The notes: a model not told the origin generated them from the letters alone. A stretch of DNA of 64,000 nucleotides from Nitrospirillum amazonense (GCF_007828045.1 NZ_VITN01000011.1:62001-126000), one strand, 5' to 3'. Counted from the stretch's first letter, positions 1 to 9,019 are shown. Numbers and translations: made by a program.

Positions 1-909
1 CTGGCCGATGGTCTGCCCACCCCCTTCCCCATCTGGCCCGCCGGCGTGGGCCCGGGATCGGAAGGGGTGACGGTGCAGGAGACGGTGGTGGAGCGTAGCG
101 CCGATCCCGCCGCTTGGCACGACCGCTACACCGTGGGCATCACTCGGCCGCATCTGTCGCTGTACCGCCCGGCCCACCCCAACGGCACCGCCCTGCTGGT
201 TATGCCGGGCGGCGGCTATCGCAGGGTGGTGGTGGACAAGGAGGGCGATGAGATCGGCCGGCGGCTCAGCGCCGCCGGGGTCACCGTCTTCGTCCTGACC
301 TATCGCCTGCCGGGCCGCCTGCCGGGCGATGGCCATGTCCACGCCGCCGACGTGCCTCTGCGGGACGCGCAACGCGCCATGCGCCTGATCCGCGCCCGCG
401 CCGCCGAATGGGGCGTGGACCCGCACAAGGTGGGCGCCATGGGCCTGTCGGCTGGCGGCCATGTCGCGGGCAGCCTGGGCACACGCTATGACACCCCGGT
501 CTATACGCCGCAGGACGCGGCCGACCGGCTGAGCGCCCGACCCGACTTCCTGGCCCTGGTCTACCCCGTGGTCAGCATGGATCCCGCCATCGCCCACCAG
601 GGATCGCGCGCCCAGCTGCTGGGCGACAATCCCACCCCGGCGCAGGACGCGGCCTATTCCACGGAGCGGGCGGTGACGGCCCAGACCCCGCCCACCTTCC
701 TGCTGCACGCCGACGACGACCCGTCGGTGCCGGTGGAGAACAGCCTGCGCTTCTATGCCGCCCTGCATGCCGCCAAGGTCCCGGCCGAACTGCACATTTT
801 CCAGAAGGGCGGCCACGGTTTCGGCATCCGGGGTGTCGCCAGGCTGCCGGCCGCGGCGTGGCCGGACCTTTACATCGCCTGGGTGCGTGGCCTAGGGATG
901 ATGCCGTGA
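1..909 (+). CDS. Alpha/beta-hydrolase esterase (acetyl/pectin-esterase-like), 5' end outside window
   Basis: The reading frame is open from base 1, so the gene starts upstream; a GTG at 46 is the first possible start inside the window but family-like sequence precedes it. The visible 302 codons show an alpha/beta-hydrolase fold of the BD-FAE/acetyl-esterase type: an oxyanion-hole GGGY at about codons 70-73, the nucleophile motif GLSAGGH (Ser at about codon 150), an Asp in DDDPSVP, and the terminal GGHGFG with the catalytic His. Such enzymes remove acetyl or other acyl groups from plant polysaccharides. Its place directly before kdgK and other hexuronate genes suggests it deacetylates pectin-derived oligosaccharides; the substrate is inferred from context only. 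Confidence 0.8.
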   Translation: MADGLPTPFPIWPAGVGPGSEGVTVQETVVERSADPAAWHDRYTVGITRPHLSLYRPAHPNGTALLVMPGGGYRRVVVDKEGDEIGRRLSAAGVTVFVLTYRLPGRLPGDGHVHAADVPLRDAQRAMRLIRARAAEWGVDPHKVGAMGLSAGGHVAGSLGTRYDTPVYTPQDAADRLSARPDFLALVYPVVSMDPAIAHQGSRAQLLGDNPTPAQDAAYSTERAVTAQTPPTFLLHADDDPSVPVENSLRFYAALHAAKVPAELHIFQKGGHGFGIRGVARLPAAAWPDLYIAWVRGLGMMP

Positions 910-941
910 CGGTCCTTCCGTGCGGGAAAGGCCGCCTTTAA

Positions 942-955
942 TGTCACCGGTGTCA
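942..955. promoter_or_regulatory. Putative LacI-family operator O1 before kdgK
   Basis: TGTCACCGGTGTCA is a near-palindrome centred on ACCGGT, in the 179-bp gap between the esterase and kdgK. It shares its ACCGGT core and right arm with three other sites in this hexuronate island (3675-3688, 13767-13780, 15172-15185). It is the likely binding site of the LacI regulator encoded at 13829-14944; binding is inferred. Confidence 0.6.
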
Positions 956-1088
956 ATTGGTCATTGATCCGGTCCGGTCCCGCTGGCACAGTGCGTCGGG
1001 CAAGCCCGCGGCACAGACGGGCCCGGGAGGACGCGTGGGTTGGCCTTGACCACCCCGCGGCAGCGACCAGAATGGATGGCCAGGAGAG

Positions 1089-2117
1089 ATGAACGGAATG
1101 ATGCGCGGTCATGTCGTGGTGTTCGGGGAACTGCTCCTGCGCCTGGCCGCCCCCGGTCATGAGCTGCTGCTGCAAAGCCCCAGCCTGACGGCCCTGTTCG
1201 GCGGGGCGGAGGCGAATGTCGGCGTCGGCTTGGCCCACCTGGGCCATACCGTGCGCGCCGTCAGCACCCTACCCGACAACGCCATCGGCCGCGCCTGCGC
1301 CGGTGAGTTGCGCCGCCATGGTGTCGGCACGGACGGCATCCGCTACGCCGACGGCCGCATGGGCCTGTACTTCCTGTCCGCCGGCGCTGTGACGCGTCCG
1401 TCGGACGTCATCTATGACCGCGCCCGCTCCGCCTTCGCGGAGACCGACCCGGCCGCCTATGACTGGCAGGCGCTGCTGGCCGGGGCCGACTGGCTGCACA
1501 TCTGCGGCATCACCCCCGCCGTCAGCCCGCAGGCCGAGACGGCGGCCCGTGCCGCCTTGCAGGCCGCCCGCGCCCTGGGCCTCAAGATCTCGTTCGACTG
1601 CAACTACCGGCAGAAGCTGTGGACGGCACGCGGCGGCAACGCCCCGGCCATCCTGCGCGGCTTCATCGAGCAATGCGACCTGCTGTTCGCCAATGAGCGC
1701 GACGCCGCGCTGCTGCTGGACCTGGATGTGGACAGGCTGGAGGAGGCGGCGCGCTTCCCCGCCGCAGCCCGGGCCCTGTTCGACGCCTGCCCGCGCCTGC
1801 AGACCATCGCCACCACGGTGCGCAGCCACCATGGCGTGGACCAGCAGGACTTCTACGGCAAGCTCGCCACCCGGCACAGCCTGCACCAGAGCCGCACCCA
1901 CGCGCTGGCCGGCATCGTCGACCGCATCGGCAGCGGCGACGCCTATGCCGCGGGCCTGCTGCACGGCCTGATGCGAGGATGGGAGCCTGACCGGGCCCTG
2001 TCCTTCGCCGTGGCCGCCGCCGCGCTGAAACATTCCATTCCCGGCGACGCCCTGCCCCTGCCCGAGGCCGACATCCTGGCGGCCCAGGACGCCGGCGGGC
2101 TGGACGTCCGCCGCTGA
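1089..2117 (+). CDS. kdgK: 2-dehydro-3-deoxygluconate kinase
   Basis: PfkB/ribokinase-family sugar kinase of 342 residues that phosphorylates 2-keto-3-deoxygluconate (KDG) to KDPG, the common end of the pectin and hexuronate pathways, in the cytoplasm. Visible signatures are the N-terminal substrate region with GGAEANVGVGLA (about residues 38-49) and the C-terminal PfkB motif IGSGDAYAAG, where Asp284 is the expected catalytic base. The ATG at 1089 follows a good AGGAGA ribosome site. It is 26 bp upstream of the fructuronate-reductase-like gene, so the two are probably one operon, controlled from the operator at 942-955. Length and motifs fit KdgK; the neighbours kduI, kduD and uxaC make the assignment firm. 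Confidence 0.9.
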   Translation: MNGMMRGHVVVFGELLLRLAAPGHELLLQSPSLTALFGGAEANVGVGLAHLGHTVRAVSTLPDNAIGRACAGELRRHGVGTDGIRYADGRMGLYFLSAGAVTRPSDVIYDRARSAFAETDPAAYDWQALLAGADWLHICGITPAVSPQAETAARAALQAARALGLKISFDCNYRQKLWTARGGNAPAILRGFIEQCDLLFANERDAALLLDLDVDRLEEAARFPAAARALFDACPRLQTIATTVRSHHGVDQQDFYGKLATRHSLHQSRTHALAGIVDRIGSGDAYAAGLLHGLMRGWEPDRALSFAVAAAALKHSIPGDALPLPEADILAAQDAGGLDVRR

Positions 2118-2143
2118 TACCCGCCTTCCGGAGCCTGAGCCTG

Positions 2144-3610
2144 ATGACCGCGCACCTGTCCCCCGCCACCCTGCCGACCTTGCCCCAGACCGTGGCCCGG
2201 CCCGGCTATGACCGGGCGGTGTGCGGCATCGGCATCGTCCATTTCGGCCCGGGCGCCTTCCACCGCGCCCACCAGGCCGTCTACACGGATGACGCCCTGG
2301 CACTGGACGGGGGCGACTGGACCATCAGCGCGGTGTCGCTGAAAAGCCCGGGCGTGCGCGACGCGCTGGTGCCGCAGGACGGCCTGTACACGCTGGTGAC
2401 CTTGGACCGCACGATCGGCCACCGGGTCATCGGATCGATCCGTGAGGTGCTGTGCGCGCCGGAGGCGCAGAGCCACGTGCTGGCCCGCCTGGCGGCGCCC
2501 GCCACCCGCATCGTCACCATCACCGTGACGGAGAAGGGCTATTGCCTGACGGCGGCGGGGGAGCTGGACACCAGCCATCCGGACATCGTCCATGACTTGG
2601 CCCACCCGGAAACGCCGGTCAGCGTCATCGGCTATGTCGTCGCCGGCCTGCGCCGCCGCCGCGCCGTGGGCCTGCCGCCCTACACCGTCATCAGTTGCGA
2701 CAACATGACGGACAATGGCCGCCGCCTGGGCCGCGCCACGGCGCAATACGCCGCCGCCCTGGACGCCGACCTGGGCGCCTGGGTGCGGGAGTATGTCGCC
2801 TTCCCCAGCACCATGGTGGACAGCATCACCCCGGCCACCGACGACGCCCTGCGCCAGCGGGTGCTGGACGCGACCGGCGTGGCCGACGCCTGGCCCATCC
2901 AGCGCGAGGCCTTCACCCAATGGGTGATCGAGGACCGCTTCTGCAACGGCCGGCCGGCCTGGGACAAGGCGGGCGTGATCCTGACCACTGATGTCGGTGC
3001 CTTCGGCCGGGCCAAGCTGCGCCTGCTGAACGGCCCGCACTCCGCCCTCGCCTACCTGGGTGGCCTGGCGGGCGCGGAAACCGTGGCCGACGCCATGACC
3101 ACGCCGGAACTCGCCGGCTTCCTGGAACGGCTGATGCTGCAGGACGTGCTGCCCACGGTGACGCCGCCGGCGGGCTATGACCTGGCCCAGTATGCCGGGC
3201 AGATCCTGGAGCGCTTCCGCAACCCCGCCATCCGCCACCTGCTGGCCCAGATCGCCTGGGACGGGTCGCAAAAGCTGCCCTACCGCCTGTTTGGCGTGAT
3301 CGAGGAGCGGCTGGGCCAGGGCCTGTCGATATCCCGCCCCGCCCTGGTGGTCGCCGGCTGGATGCACTTCGTCCGCCGCCGCGCGGCCGAGGGCGCCGGC
3401 CTGACCGACCCGCTGGCCCCCACCCTGCTGGACATCGGCGGCCGCTGTGACGGCACCGCCGCCGACGTGGACCGCTTCCTGGCGCTGGAGGTGATGTTCG
3501 CGCCGGCGCTGGCCACCGACACCCGTTTCCGCGCCGCACTGATCGACGCCTACGCCCGCCTGGGCAATGGCGGGCGCGACGCGGTGCTGGCCGCCGTGGC
3601 GGCGCTGTAA
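2144..3610 (+). CDS. Mannitol-dehydrogenase-family oxidoreductase, probable D-fructuronate reductase (D-mannonate oxidoreductase)
   Basis: Long-chain polyol dehydrogenase of 488 residues. The N-terminal Rossmann region carries GIVHFGPGAFHRAHQA (about residues 28-43), and the active-site segment KLRLLNGPHSALAY (about 291-304) holds the catalytic Lys and the Asn/His of the mannitol-dehydrogenase family. The family covers mannitol dehydrogenase, UxuB (fructuronate to mannonate) and UxaB-like enzymes. Next to uronate isomerase (uxaC) and kdgK, a UxuB role is most likely: NADH-dependent reduction of fructuronate before dehydration to KDG. A mannonate dehydratase (uxuA) is not in the window, so that step must be encoded elsewhere. 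The polyol substrate cannot be fixed from sequence alone. Confidence 0.8.
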   Translation: MTAHLSPATLPTLPQTVARPGYDRAVCGIGIVHFGPGAFHRAHQAVYTDDALALDGGDWTISAVSLKSPGVRDALVPQDGLYTLVTLDRTIGHRVIGSIREVLCAPEAQSHVLARLAAPATRIVTITVTEKGYCLTAAGELDTSHPDIVHDLAHPETPVSVIGYVVAGLRRRRAVGLPPYTVISCDNMTDNGRRLGRATAQYAAALDADLGAWVREYVAFPSTMVDSITPATDDALRQRVLDATGVADAWPIQREAFTQWVIEDRFCNGRPAWDKAGVILTTDVGAFGRAKLRLLNGPHSALAYLGGLAGAETVADAMTTPELAGFLERLMLQDVLPTVTPPAGYDLAQYAGQILERFRNPAIRHLLAQIAWDGSQKLPYRLFGVIEERLGQGLSISRPALVVAGWMHFVRRRAAEGAGLTDPLAPTLLDIGGRCDGTAADVDRFLALEVMFAPALATDTRFRAALIDAYARLGNGGRDAVLAAVAAL

Positions 3611-3674
3611 GCCTGAAATCACGGCCTGGGGCCGGGCGGACTTGTGCCGTCCGGCCTCAGAGCTGGCTTGTAAA

Positions 3675-3688
3675 TGACACCGGTTTCC
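3675..3688. promoter_or_regulatory. Putative LacI-family operator O2 before the hydratase-TRAP operon
   Basis: TGACACCGGTTTCC lies in the 215-bp gap between the reductase gene and the next operon. Its reverse complement is identical to the site before the pectate lyase (15172-15185); the shared block extends to AAATGACACCGGTTTCCT. This identity across 11 kb of unrelated intergenic sequence is strong evidence for a shared regulator. Confidence 0.7.
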
Positions 3689-3825
3689 TTTAGACACGAT
3701 GGACAAGAAATGACGGGATCCCAGGGAGGGTCGACCATGGCTCGGCGTGCCGTGCCTGCCGCAGCGGCAGCCATCGTCCGGAACAGGATTTGGCCGGACA
3801 AGAAGCACCCGCGCAGGGTGCGGCC

Positions 3826-4644
3826 ATGACCGCCACCTATTCCCCCAGCGCCGCCGCCGCCGCTTTCGTCGCGGCCCGCCGGGCGGCTCGTTCCCTGCCA
3901 GGCTATCCGGGTCCCACGCCCATAGATCTGGCCCAGGGCTATGCCGCGCAGGAGGTGGCGATTGGCCTGTGGCCCGACCGCATCGCCGGCTGGAAGATCG
4001 GCCGCATTCCCCCCGATTGGGAGGAGACGCTGGGCGAGCCGCGTCTGGCCGGCCCCATCTTCGCCCGCAATGTCTGGTTGGCCGAGGGCGGCGCCGTGAC
4101 GCCCTTTCCCACCTTTGTCGGCGGCTTCGCCGCGGTGGAGGCCGAATATGTCTTCCGCTTGAGCACCGACGCGCCGGCCGGCAAGCTGAGTTGGACGGAG
4201 GATGAGGCGGCGGACCTGGTGGGCGCGCTCCATATAGGGATCGAGCCGGCGGGCAGCCCGCTCGCCACCATCAATGACCTGGGGCCGCCCGTGGTGGTGT
4301 CGGACTTCGGCAACAATGCCGGCCTGATTCTGGGTCCGGAAATATCCAGCTGGCGGGCGCGCGGCTGGGACAGCATGCGCTGCGAGACGATCATCGAGGG
4401 CGTCCGCGTGGGCGTGGGCGGCGCGCCGTCCATCCCCGGCGGCCCTTTGTCGGCCCTGCGCTTCCTGGCAAGCCATCTCGCGGCGCGCGGGCGCCCGTTG
4501 AGAAGTGGCGACCTGGTTTCCACCGGCGCCACCACCGGCATCCACGATATCGTGGCCGGCCAGACGGCCAAGGCGGACTTCGGCCCCGATGGCGTCCTGC
4601 ACTGCCGGGCGGTGCCAGCGACGCCCCTCGATGGGCCTCCCTGA
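3826..4644 (+). CDS. 2-keto-4-pentenoate hydratase-family (fumarylacetoacetase-fold) protein
   Basis: Protein of 272 residues resembling MhpD/2-oxopent-4-enoate hydratase across its length: the conserved segments GWKIG (about residue 50), a metal-site region with AAVEAEYVFRL and HIGIEPAGSP, and a C-terminal STGATTGIHDIVAGQTAKADFG typical of the fold. These enzymes act on short 2-keto acids with a bound divalent metal. The ATG at 3826 is chosen over an in-frame TTG at 3790 because homology-like sequence begins after it. It is the first gene of a unit that continues into the TRAP transporter, so it probably acts on a 2-keto-3-deoxy acid from uronate breakdown. The exact reaction is unknown, as the canonical pathway needs no such enzyme. 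Confidence 0.75.
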   Translation: MTATYSPSAAAAAFVAARRAARSLPGYPGPTPIDLAQGYAAQEVAIGLWPDRIAGWKIGRIPPDWEETLGEPRLAGPIFARNVWLAEGGAVTPFPTFVGGFAAVEAEYVFRLSTDAPAGKLSWTEDEAADLVGALHIGIEPAGSPLATINDLGPPVVVSDFGNNAGLILGPEISSWRARGWDSMRCETIIEGVRVGVGGAPSIPGGPLSALRFLASHLAARGRPLRSGDLVSTGATTGIHDIVAGQTAKADFGPDGVLHCRAVPATPLDGPP

Positions 4645-4696
4645 CGACGCAACGACGCCGCCAGGGTTACAAGCAATAAGCGAACGGGAGGACGGA

Positions 4697-5692
4697 TTGA
4701 TCAAGCGCCGACAACTGCTGGGGGGCATGGCCGCCGGCGCGGCCGTGGCGCTCGCCGGCGGCCATGCCCGGGCCAGCGCCCCGCCGCCCGGCACCTTCAC
4801 CGCGTCCGACGTACACGTGCAGGATTACCCCACCGTCCAGGCCATCCAGTGGATCGGGGAGCAACTGGCCAAGGAGACGGGTGGGCGCCTGTCCATGCGC
4901 GTCTACCATTCCGGCCAGATCGGACGGGAAAACGACACCATAGACCTGACCCGCTATGGCGCGCTGGACTTCACCCGCGTGAACTTCGCGGCGCTGACCA
5001 ACATCTTCCCCATCTCCGGCGTGCTGACGCTGCCCTATGTGTTCGATGACGTGGCCCACATGCGCCGGGCGCTGGACGGCGCCGTGGGCAAGGATCTGCT
5101 GACGGCCCTGAGCCAGCGCGGCCTGGTGGCCGCCTGCTTCTACGACAGCGGCGCACGGTGCATCTACAACGGCCGCCGACCGGTGCATGAGCCGGGCGAC
5201 CTGCGCGGCATGAAGATCCGGGTGCCCCTGTCCGACATCTTCATGTCCATGGCCCAGGCCATGGGCGCCAACCCCACGCCGCTGTCCTTCGGCGAGGTGT
5301 TCACCGCCCTGCAGACCCACCTGATCGACGGGGCGGAGAACAACTGGCCCAGCCTGGACTCCACCCGCCAGTTCGAGGTGGCGCGCCACTGGGCGGAAAC
5401 GCACCATTCCATGTCGCCCGAACTGCTGTTCATCTCCGAACGCAGCCTGCGCGCCCTCAGCCCGGCCGACCGCGACCTGGTGCTGGATCTGGCCGCCCGT
5501 TCCGTCCCCATGATGCGCGACCTGTGGGACCGGGACGAGGCCGCGGCCAGGGCCCACTGCATCGCCAACGGTGTGCAGGTGACGGAGGTGGACAAGGACG
5601 CTTTCCGGCGCGCGACTGAACCGGTGCTCAAGACCTACCTGGCCGACCCCGACCGCAACCGGTTCTACCGCCGCATCCGGCAGGAGGCCTGA
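4697..5692 (+). CDS. dctP: TRAP transporter substrate-binding protein (DctP family)
   Basis: Periplasmic solute-binding protein of 331 residues. A TTG at 4697 is preferred as start because GGGAGG lies five bases upstream and because it gives a clean twin-arginine-like signal (IKRRQLLGGMAAGAAVALAGGHARA) cleaved near residue 29. The DctP fold is shown by LAKETGGRLSMRVYHSGQIG and by the ligand-clamping region MKIRVPLSDIFMSMAQAMGANPTPLSFGEVFTALQTHLIDGAEN, in which an Arg normally binds the substrate carboxylate. Together with the two membrane genes downstream it forms a tripartite sodium-driven importer. Context points to galacturonate or an unsaturated or keto-deoxy uronate as ligand. Confidence 0.9.
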   Translation: MIKRRQLLGGMAAGAAVALAGGHARASAPPPGTFTASDVHVQDYPTVQAIQWIGEQLAKETGGRLSMRVYHSGQIGRENDTIDLTRYGALDFTRVNFAALTNIFPISGVLTLPYVFDDVAHMRRALDGAVGKDLLTALSQRGLVAACFYDSGARCIYNGRRPVHEPGDLRGMKIRVPLSDIFMSMAQAMGANPTPLSFGEVFTALQTHLIDGAENNWPSLDSTRQFEVARHWAETHHSMSPELLFISERSLRALSPADRDLVLDLAARSVPMMRDLWDRDEAAARAHCIANGVQVTEVDKDAFRRATEPVLKTYLADPDRNRFYRRIRQEA

Positions 5693-5696
5693 CCCC

Positions 5697-6221
5697 ATGC
5701 ACGCGACCCAAGCGACCGCCGCCCCCGCCGGCTTGGCCGGCATGACCCTGACCGGCCTTTCCCATGCCGCCACCGTGCTGGCCGCCATCGGCATGGTGGG
5801 GATGAGCCTGGCCGAGGGCTGGCAGGTCTTCGCCCGCTATGTCCTGAACGACAGCCCCGGCTGGACCGAGCCCCTGACCCTGCTGTTCATGACCACCACC
5901 GCCCTGATGGGGGCCGCCGTGGCCGTGCGGCGGGAAATGCACTTCCGCTTCATCGCCTTGGCCCAGGTGGCGCCGCCCCGGGTGCAGGCCGCCCTCAACG
6001 CCTTCGCCCGCCTGGTGGTGCTGGCCATTGGCGCGGCGCTGGCCGTCTGGGGCTGGGACCTGATGGCCGACAACTGGTCCATCGCCATGCCGGGCACGGA
6101 GCTGCCGGAAGGCCTGAACTATCTGCCCCTGTCGCTGGGTGGCGCGCTGATCGCCCTGTTCGCGGCGGAACGGCTGGTCGTGCCCCTGCCCACCCCCGAC
6201 CATATGATCGTGGAGGACTGA
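5697..6221 (+). CDS. dctQ: TRAP transporter small permease (DctQ family)
   Basis: Membrane protein of 174 residues with four predicted hydrophobic spans (around residues 18-38, 57-77, 98-118 and 140-158). The family motif DSPGWTEPLTLLFMTTTALMGAAVAVRR lies near residues 43-72. It sits four bases after dctP and four before dctM, so translation is coupled. DctQ bridges the binding protein and the large permease in the inner membrane. The short N-terminal extension rich in Ala/Thr is unremarkable. Confidence 0.9.
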   Translation: MHATQATAAPAGLAGMTLTGLSHAATVLAAIGMVGMSLAEGWQVFARYVLNDSPGWTEPLTLLFMTTTALMGAAVAVRREMHFRFIALAQVAPPRVQAALNAFARLVVLAIGAALAVWGWDLMADNWSIAMPGTELPEGLNYLPLSLGGALIALFAAERLVVPLPTPDHMIVED

Positions 6222-6225
6222 ACCC

Positions 6226-7506
6226 ATGGATATCGCCGTCCTCTTCGGCGCCTTCGCCGTCCTGTTGCTGCTGGGCGTGCCGGTGGGCTTCTCGCTCGCC
6301 GCCGCGTCGGTCGCCGCCATCGTCACCCTGGGCCTGCCGCCCATGGTGCTGGTGCAGCAGATGACCTCGGGCATCAGTTCCACCGCCATGATCGCCATCC
6401 CGCTGTTCATCTTCGCGGGTGAGTTGATGATGCGCGGCGGCATCTCCGAGCGCCTGATCGGCCTGGCCTCCGCCCTGGTGGGCCATCTGCGGGGCGGCCT
6501 AGGCCAGGTGAACGTGCTGGCCTCCGCCTTCTTCGGCGGCGTCTCCGGCTCCGCCATCGCCGACGCCTCGGCCATCGGCGGCACCATGATCCCGCAGATG
6601 GTGGCGCGCGGCTTCGACCGCGACTACGCCGTCAACGTCACCATCACCTCCGCCCTGGTGGCGCTGATGGTGCCGCCCTCGCACAACATGATCCTCTATT
6701 CCGCGGCGGGCGGCGGCGGCATCTCCATCGCCGACCTGTTCGCCGCCGGCATCCTGCCCGCCATGGTGATGGCCGCCGCCCTGATGGTCACGGCCTATCT
6801 CATCGCCCGCAAGCGCGGCTACGCTGTGGAGCCCTTTCCCGGCATGGCGGCGGTGGTGCGGCGCCTGATTTCCGCCAGCCCCGGCCTGTTGCTGGTGGTG
6901 CTGGTGTTCGGCGGCGTGCGCGCCGGCATCTTCACGGCGGTGGAGAGTGCGGCCATCGCCGTGGTCTACGCCGTCATCGTCACGGTCGCGGTCTACCGCC
7001 GCCTGGGCTGGGCCGATTTCAAGGAGTGCTGCGCCGGGTCCGCCCACACCACCGGCATCATCCTGTTCATGATCGGCGCGGCCAGCGCCTTCGGCTGGCT
7101 GATGTCCTACCTGCAGGTGCCGGCGGCGGCGGTGGATGCGCTGAAGGCCATGGCCGGCACCAAGGTCATGGTGCTGCTGATCATGAACCTCATCCTGCTG
7201 GCGTTGAGCACCTTCATGGACATGGGCCCCAAGATCATCATCTGCACCCCCATCTTCCTGCCGGTGGCCAAGGCCTTCGGCATCGATCCGGTGCAGTTCG
7301 GCGTCATCATGATGCTGAACGGCGGCATCGGCCTGATCACCCCGCCCATCGGTTCCGTCCTGTTCGTGGGCAGCGCCATCGGCAAGGTGCCGGTGGGCCA
7401 GCTCATGCGGTCCATCTGGGCGTTTTACTTGGCGGCGGGCGTGGTACTGATGCTCGTCTCCTACATACCGTTCCTGTCGCTTTGGCTGCCCAATGCTATG
7501 AAATAA
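6226..7506 (+). CDS. dctM: TRAP transporter large permease (DctM family)
   Basis: Inner-membrane protein of 426 residues with about a dozen hydrophobic spans, the usual DctM length. Conserved stretches include GVPVGFSLAAASV near the N terminus, FIFAGELMMRGGISERLI (about 65-82), VSGSAIADASAIGGTMIPQM (about 106-125), VPPSHNMILYS (about 149-159) and MLNGGIGLITPPIG (about 363-376). It carries out sodium-coupled import of the acid delivered by the DctP protein. It ends the TRAP operon. Its stop codon lies inside a direct repeat described separately, and the outer-membrane porin gene follows 196 bp later. Confidence 0.93.
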   Translation: MDIAVLFGAFAVLLLLGVPVGFSLAAASVAAIVTLGLPPMVLVQQMTSGISSTAMIAIPLFIFAGELMMRGGISERLIGLASALVGHLRGGLGQVNVLASAFFGGVSGSAIADASAIGGTMIPQMVARGFDRDYAVNVTITSALVALMVPPSHNMILYSAAGGGGISIADLFAAGILPAMVMAAALMVTAYLIARKRGYAVEPFPGMAAVVRRLISASPGLLLVVLVFGGVRAGIFTAVESAAIAVVYAVIVTVAVYRRLGWADFKECCAGSAHTTGIILFMIGAASAFGWLMSYLQVPAAAVDALKAMAGTKVMVLLIMNLILLALSTFMDMGPKIIICTPIFLPVAKAFGIDPVQFGVIMMLNGGIGLITPPIGSVLFVGSAIGKVPVGQLMRSIWAFYLAAGVVLMLVSYIPFLSLWLPNAMK

Positions 7507-7529
7507 CGTCACTAACGTTATGAAATAAC
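7498..7529. repeat. Direct repeat plus inverted repeat at the end of dctM
   Basis: ATGAAATAAC occurs at 7498-7507, containing the dctM stop, and again at 7520-7529. The overlapping ATAACGT (7503-7509) and ACGTTAT (7515-7521) form a seven-base inverted repeat around CACTA. It is AT-rich compared with its surroundings. It could be a weak transcript end or a protein site for the porin promoter; no U-run follows. Confidence 0.45.
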
Positions 7530-7702
7530 AGAACAATCGAATGGCACTGCGACAAAACGCCCGACTTGCCCAAACCTTCGTATGGGCGCATACCGCCCGC
7601 CGAAACCGTATAACGACAGCGTTCCCCATCGCAAATCCGTAACGGAACTTTGCCAAAGGAACGCGGTTGTTGAATTCATGCTCCGGCGGGCGGGTTATTT
7701 AA

Positions 7703-9019
7703 ATGAAAATGCTTCTCACCATCACGCCTATCCTTGCCTTGACCTGCGGCGCAGCGCTGGCCGCCGAGGCGGACATACCGGAGGCGGAAAGCTGGAGCCT
7801 GCACGGCCAATTCACGCTGGTGGAGCAGTACCACCCCAGCTTCAGCTCACCCTACCGGGGCGCCAACAGCCTGGATCCGGGCGCGCGCGGTAATGAGACG
7901 ACCGACGCCACGCTTTATGCCGGCGTGCGCCTGTGGCCGGGCATGGAATTCTACGCCAACCCAGAGATCGACCAGGGCTTCGGTCTCAGCAACACGCTGG
8001 GCGTAGCGGGCTTCCCCAGTGCCGAGGCTTACAAGGTGGGCGAGAGCGAGCCCTACATCCGCCTGGATCGCGCCTTCTTCCGCCAGACCTTCAATCTGGG
8101 GGGAGAGGTCCAGCCGCTGGAGGCCGCCGCCAACCAGTTGGGCGGCAGCCGCACGGCTGACAATATCGTCATCACCGCCGGCAAATTCTCCGTCACCGAC
8201 ATCTTCGACGCCAACACCTACGCCCATGACCCGCGCAAGGACTTCCTGAACTGGACCGTGGTGGACAGCGGCGCCTTCGACTATGCCGCCGACGCCTGGG
8301 GCTACAGCTACGGCGCGGCGGCGGAATGGACGCAGAGCTGGTGGACCTTGCGCGCCGGCGTCTTCGACCTGTCGCGCAAGCCCAACGACAAGGCCCTTGT
8401 GCGCGGCTTCGGCCAGTACGAACTGGTGGTGGAGGCGGAGGAGCGACACCAGCTGATGGGCCGTGACGGCAAGGTGAAGGTGCTGGTCTTCCAGAACCAC
8501 GCCAACATGGGCAGCTACGGCGACGCCGTGCGGGCGGCGGCGCTGACCGGCGGGGTGCCGGACACCGGCGACGTCCGCCGCTACGCCACCCGCGCCGGAT
8601 TCGCCCTGAATGCGGAACAGCAGATGGGCGACGACTGGGGCCTGTTCCTGCGCGCCAGCGCCAACGACGGCAGCAAGGAGGCCTATGAATTCACCGATGT
8701 GAACAAGTCACTGTCCGTCGGCGCTTCCCTCACCGGCGCCTCTTGGGGCCGGGACAAGGACACCGCCGGCCTGGCCGGCGTGGTCAACATGCTGAACGCC
8801 GACGCCCGCGACTACCTGGCGGCCGGCGGCCTGGGCATCCTGGTGGGCGACGGGCGCCTCAGCTACAGCAGCGAGCGCATCCTCGAGGCGTACTACAGCG
8901 CCGCCCTGTGGACCGGCCTCAACCTGACGCTGGACTACCAGTTCGTGGCCAACCCCGCCTACAACCGCGACCGGGGCCCGGCGAACGTGCTGGGCCTCCG
9001 GTTCCACGCGGAGATTTGA
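7703..9019 (+). CDS. Outer-membrane carbohydrate porin (OprB-like)
   Basis: Protein of 438 residues with a signal peptide (MKMLLTITPILALTCGAALAAEA, cleavage near residue 21) and alternating hydrophobic/polar strands ending in a C-terminal aromatic-rich strand (VLGLRFHAEI), as in 16-18-stranded porins. Features resembling carbohydrate porins include an early LHGQFTLVEQYHPSF, an LYAGVRLWPGMEFYANPEIDQGFGLSNTLGVAGFPS block and FFRQTFNLGG...VITAGKFSVTDIFD. It is likely to let pectin oligomers or uronates cross the outer membrane and is positioned directly after the TRAP importer. It has its own 196-bp upstream region of lower GC, which probably holds a promoter. A second ATG two codons in is possible. 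The substrate is inferred. Confidence 0.8.
   Translation: MKMLLTITPILALTCGAALAAEADIPEAESWSLHGQFTLVEQYHPSFSSPYRGANSLDPGARGNETTDATLYAGVRLWPGMEFYANPEIDQGFGLSNTLGVAGFPSAEAYKVGESEPYIRLDRAFFRQTFNLGGEVQPLEAAANQLGGSRTADNIVITAGKFSVTDIFDANTYAHDPRKDFLNWTVVDSGAFDYAADAWGYSYGAAAEWTQSWWTLRAGVFDLSRKPNDKALVRGFGQYELVVEAEERHQLMGRDGKVKVLVFQNHANMGSYGDAVRAAALTGGVPDTGDVRRYATRAGFALNAEQQMGDDWGLFLRASANDGSKEAYEFTDVNKSLSVGASLTGASWGRDKDTAGLAGVVNMLNADARDYLAAGGLGILVGDGRLSYSSERILEAYYSAALWTGLNLTLDYQFVANPAYNRDRGPANVLGLRFHAEI

Noticed and set aside
1943-3808. A 621-codon open frame on the minus strand
   Set aside because: It is antisense to the fructuronate-reductase gene and the translation is a low-complexity Arg/Gly/His/Gln-rich run, typical of a GC-rich shadow frame.
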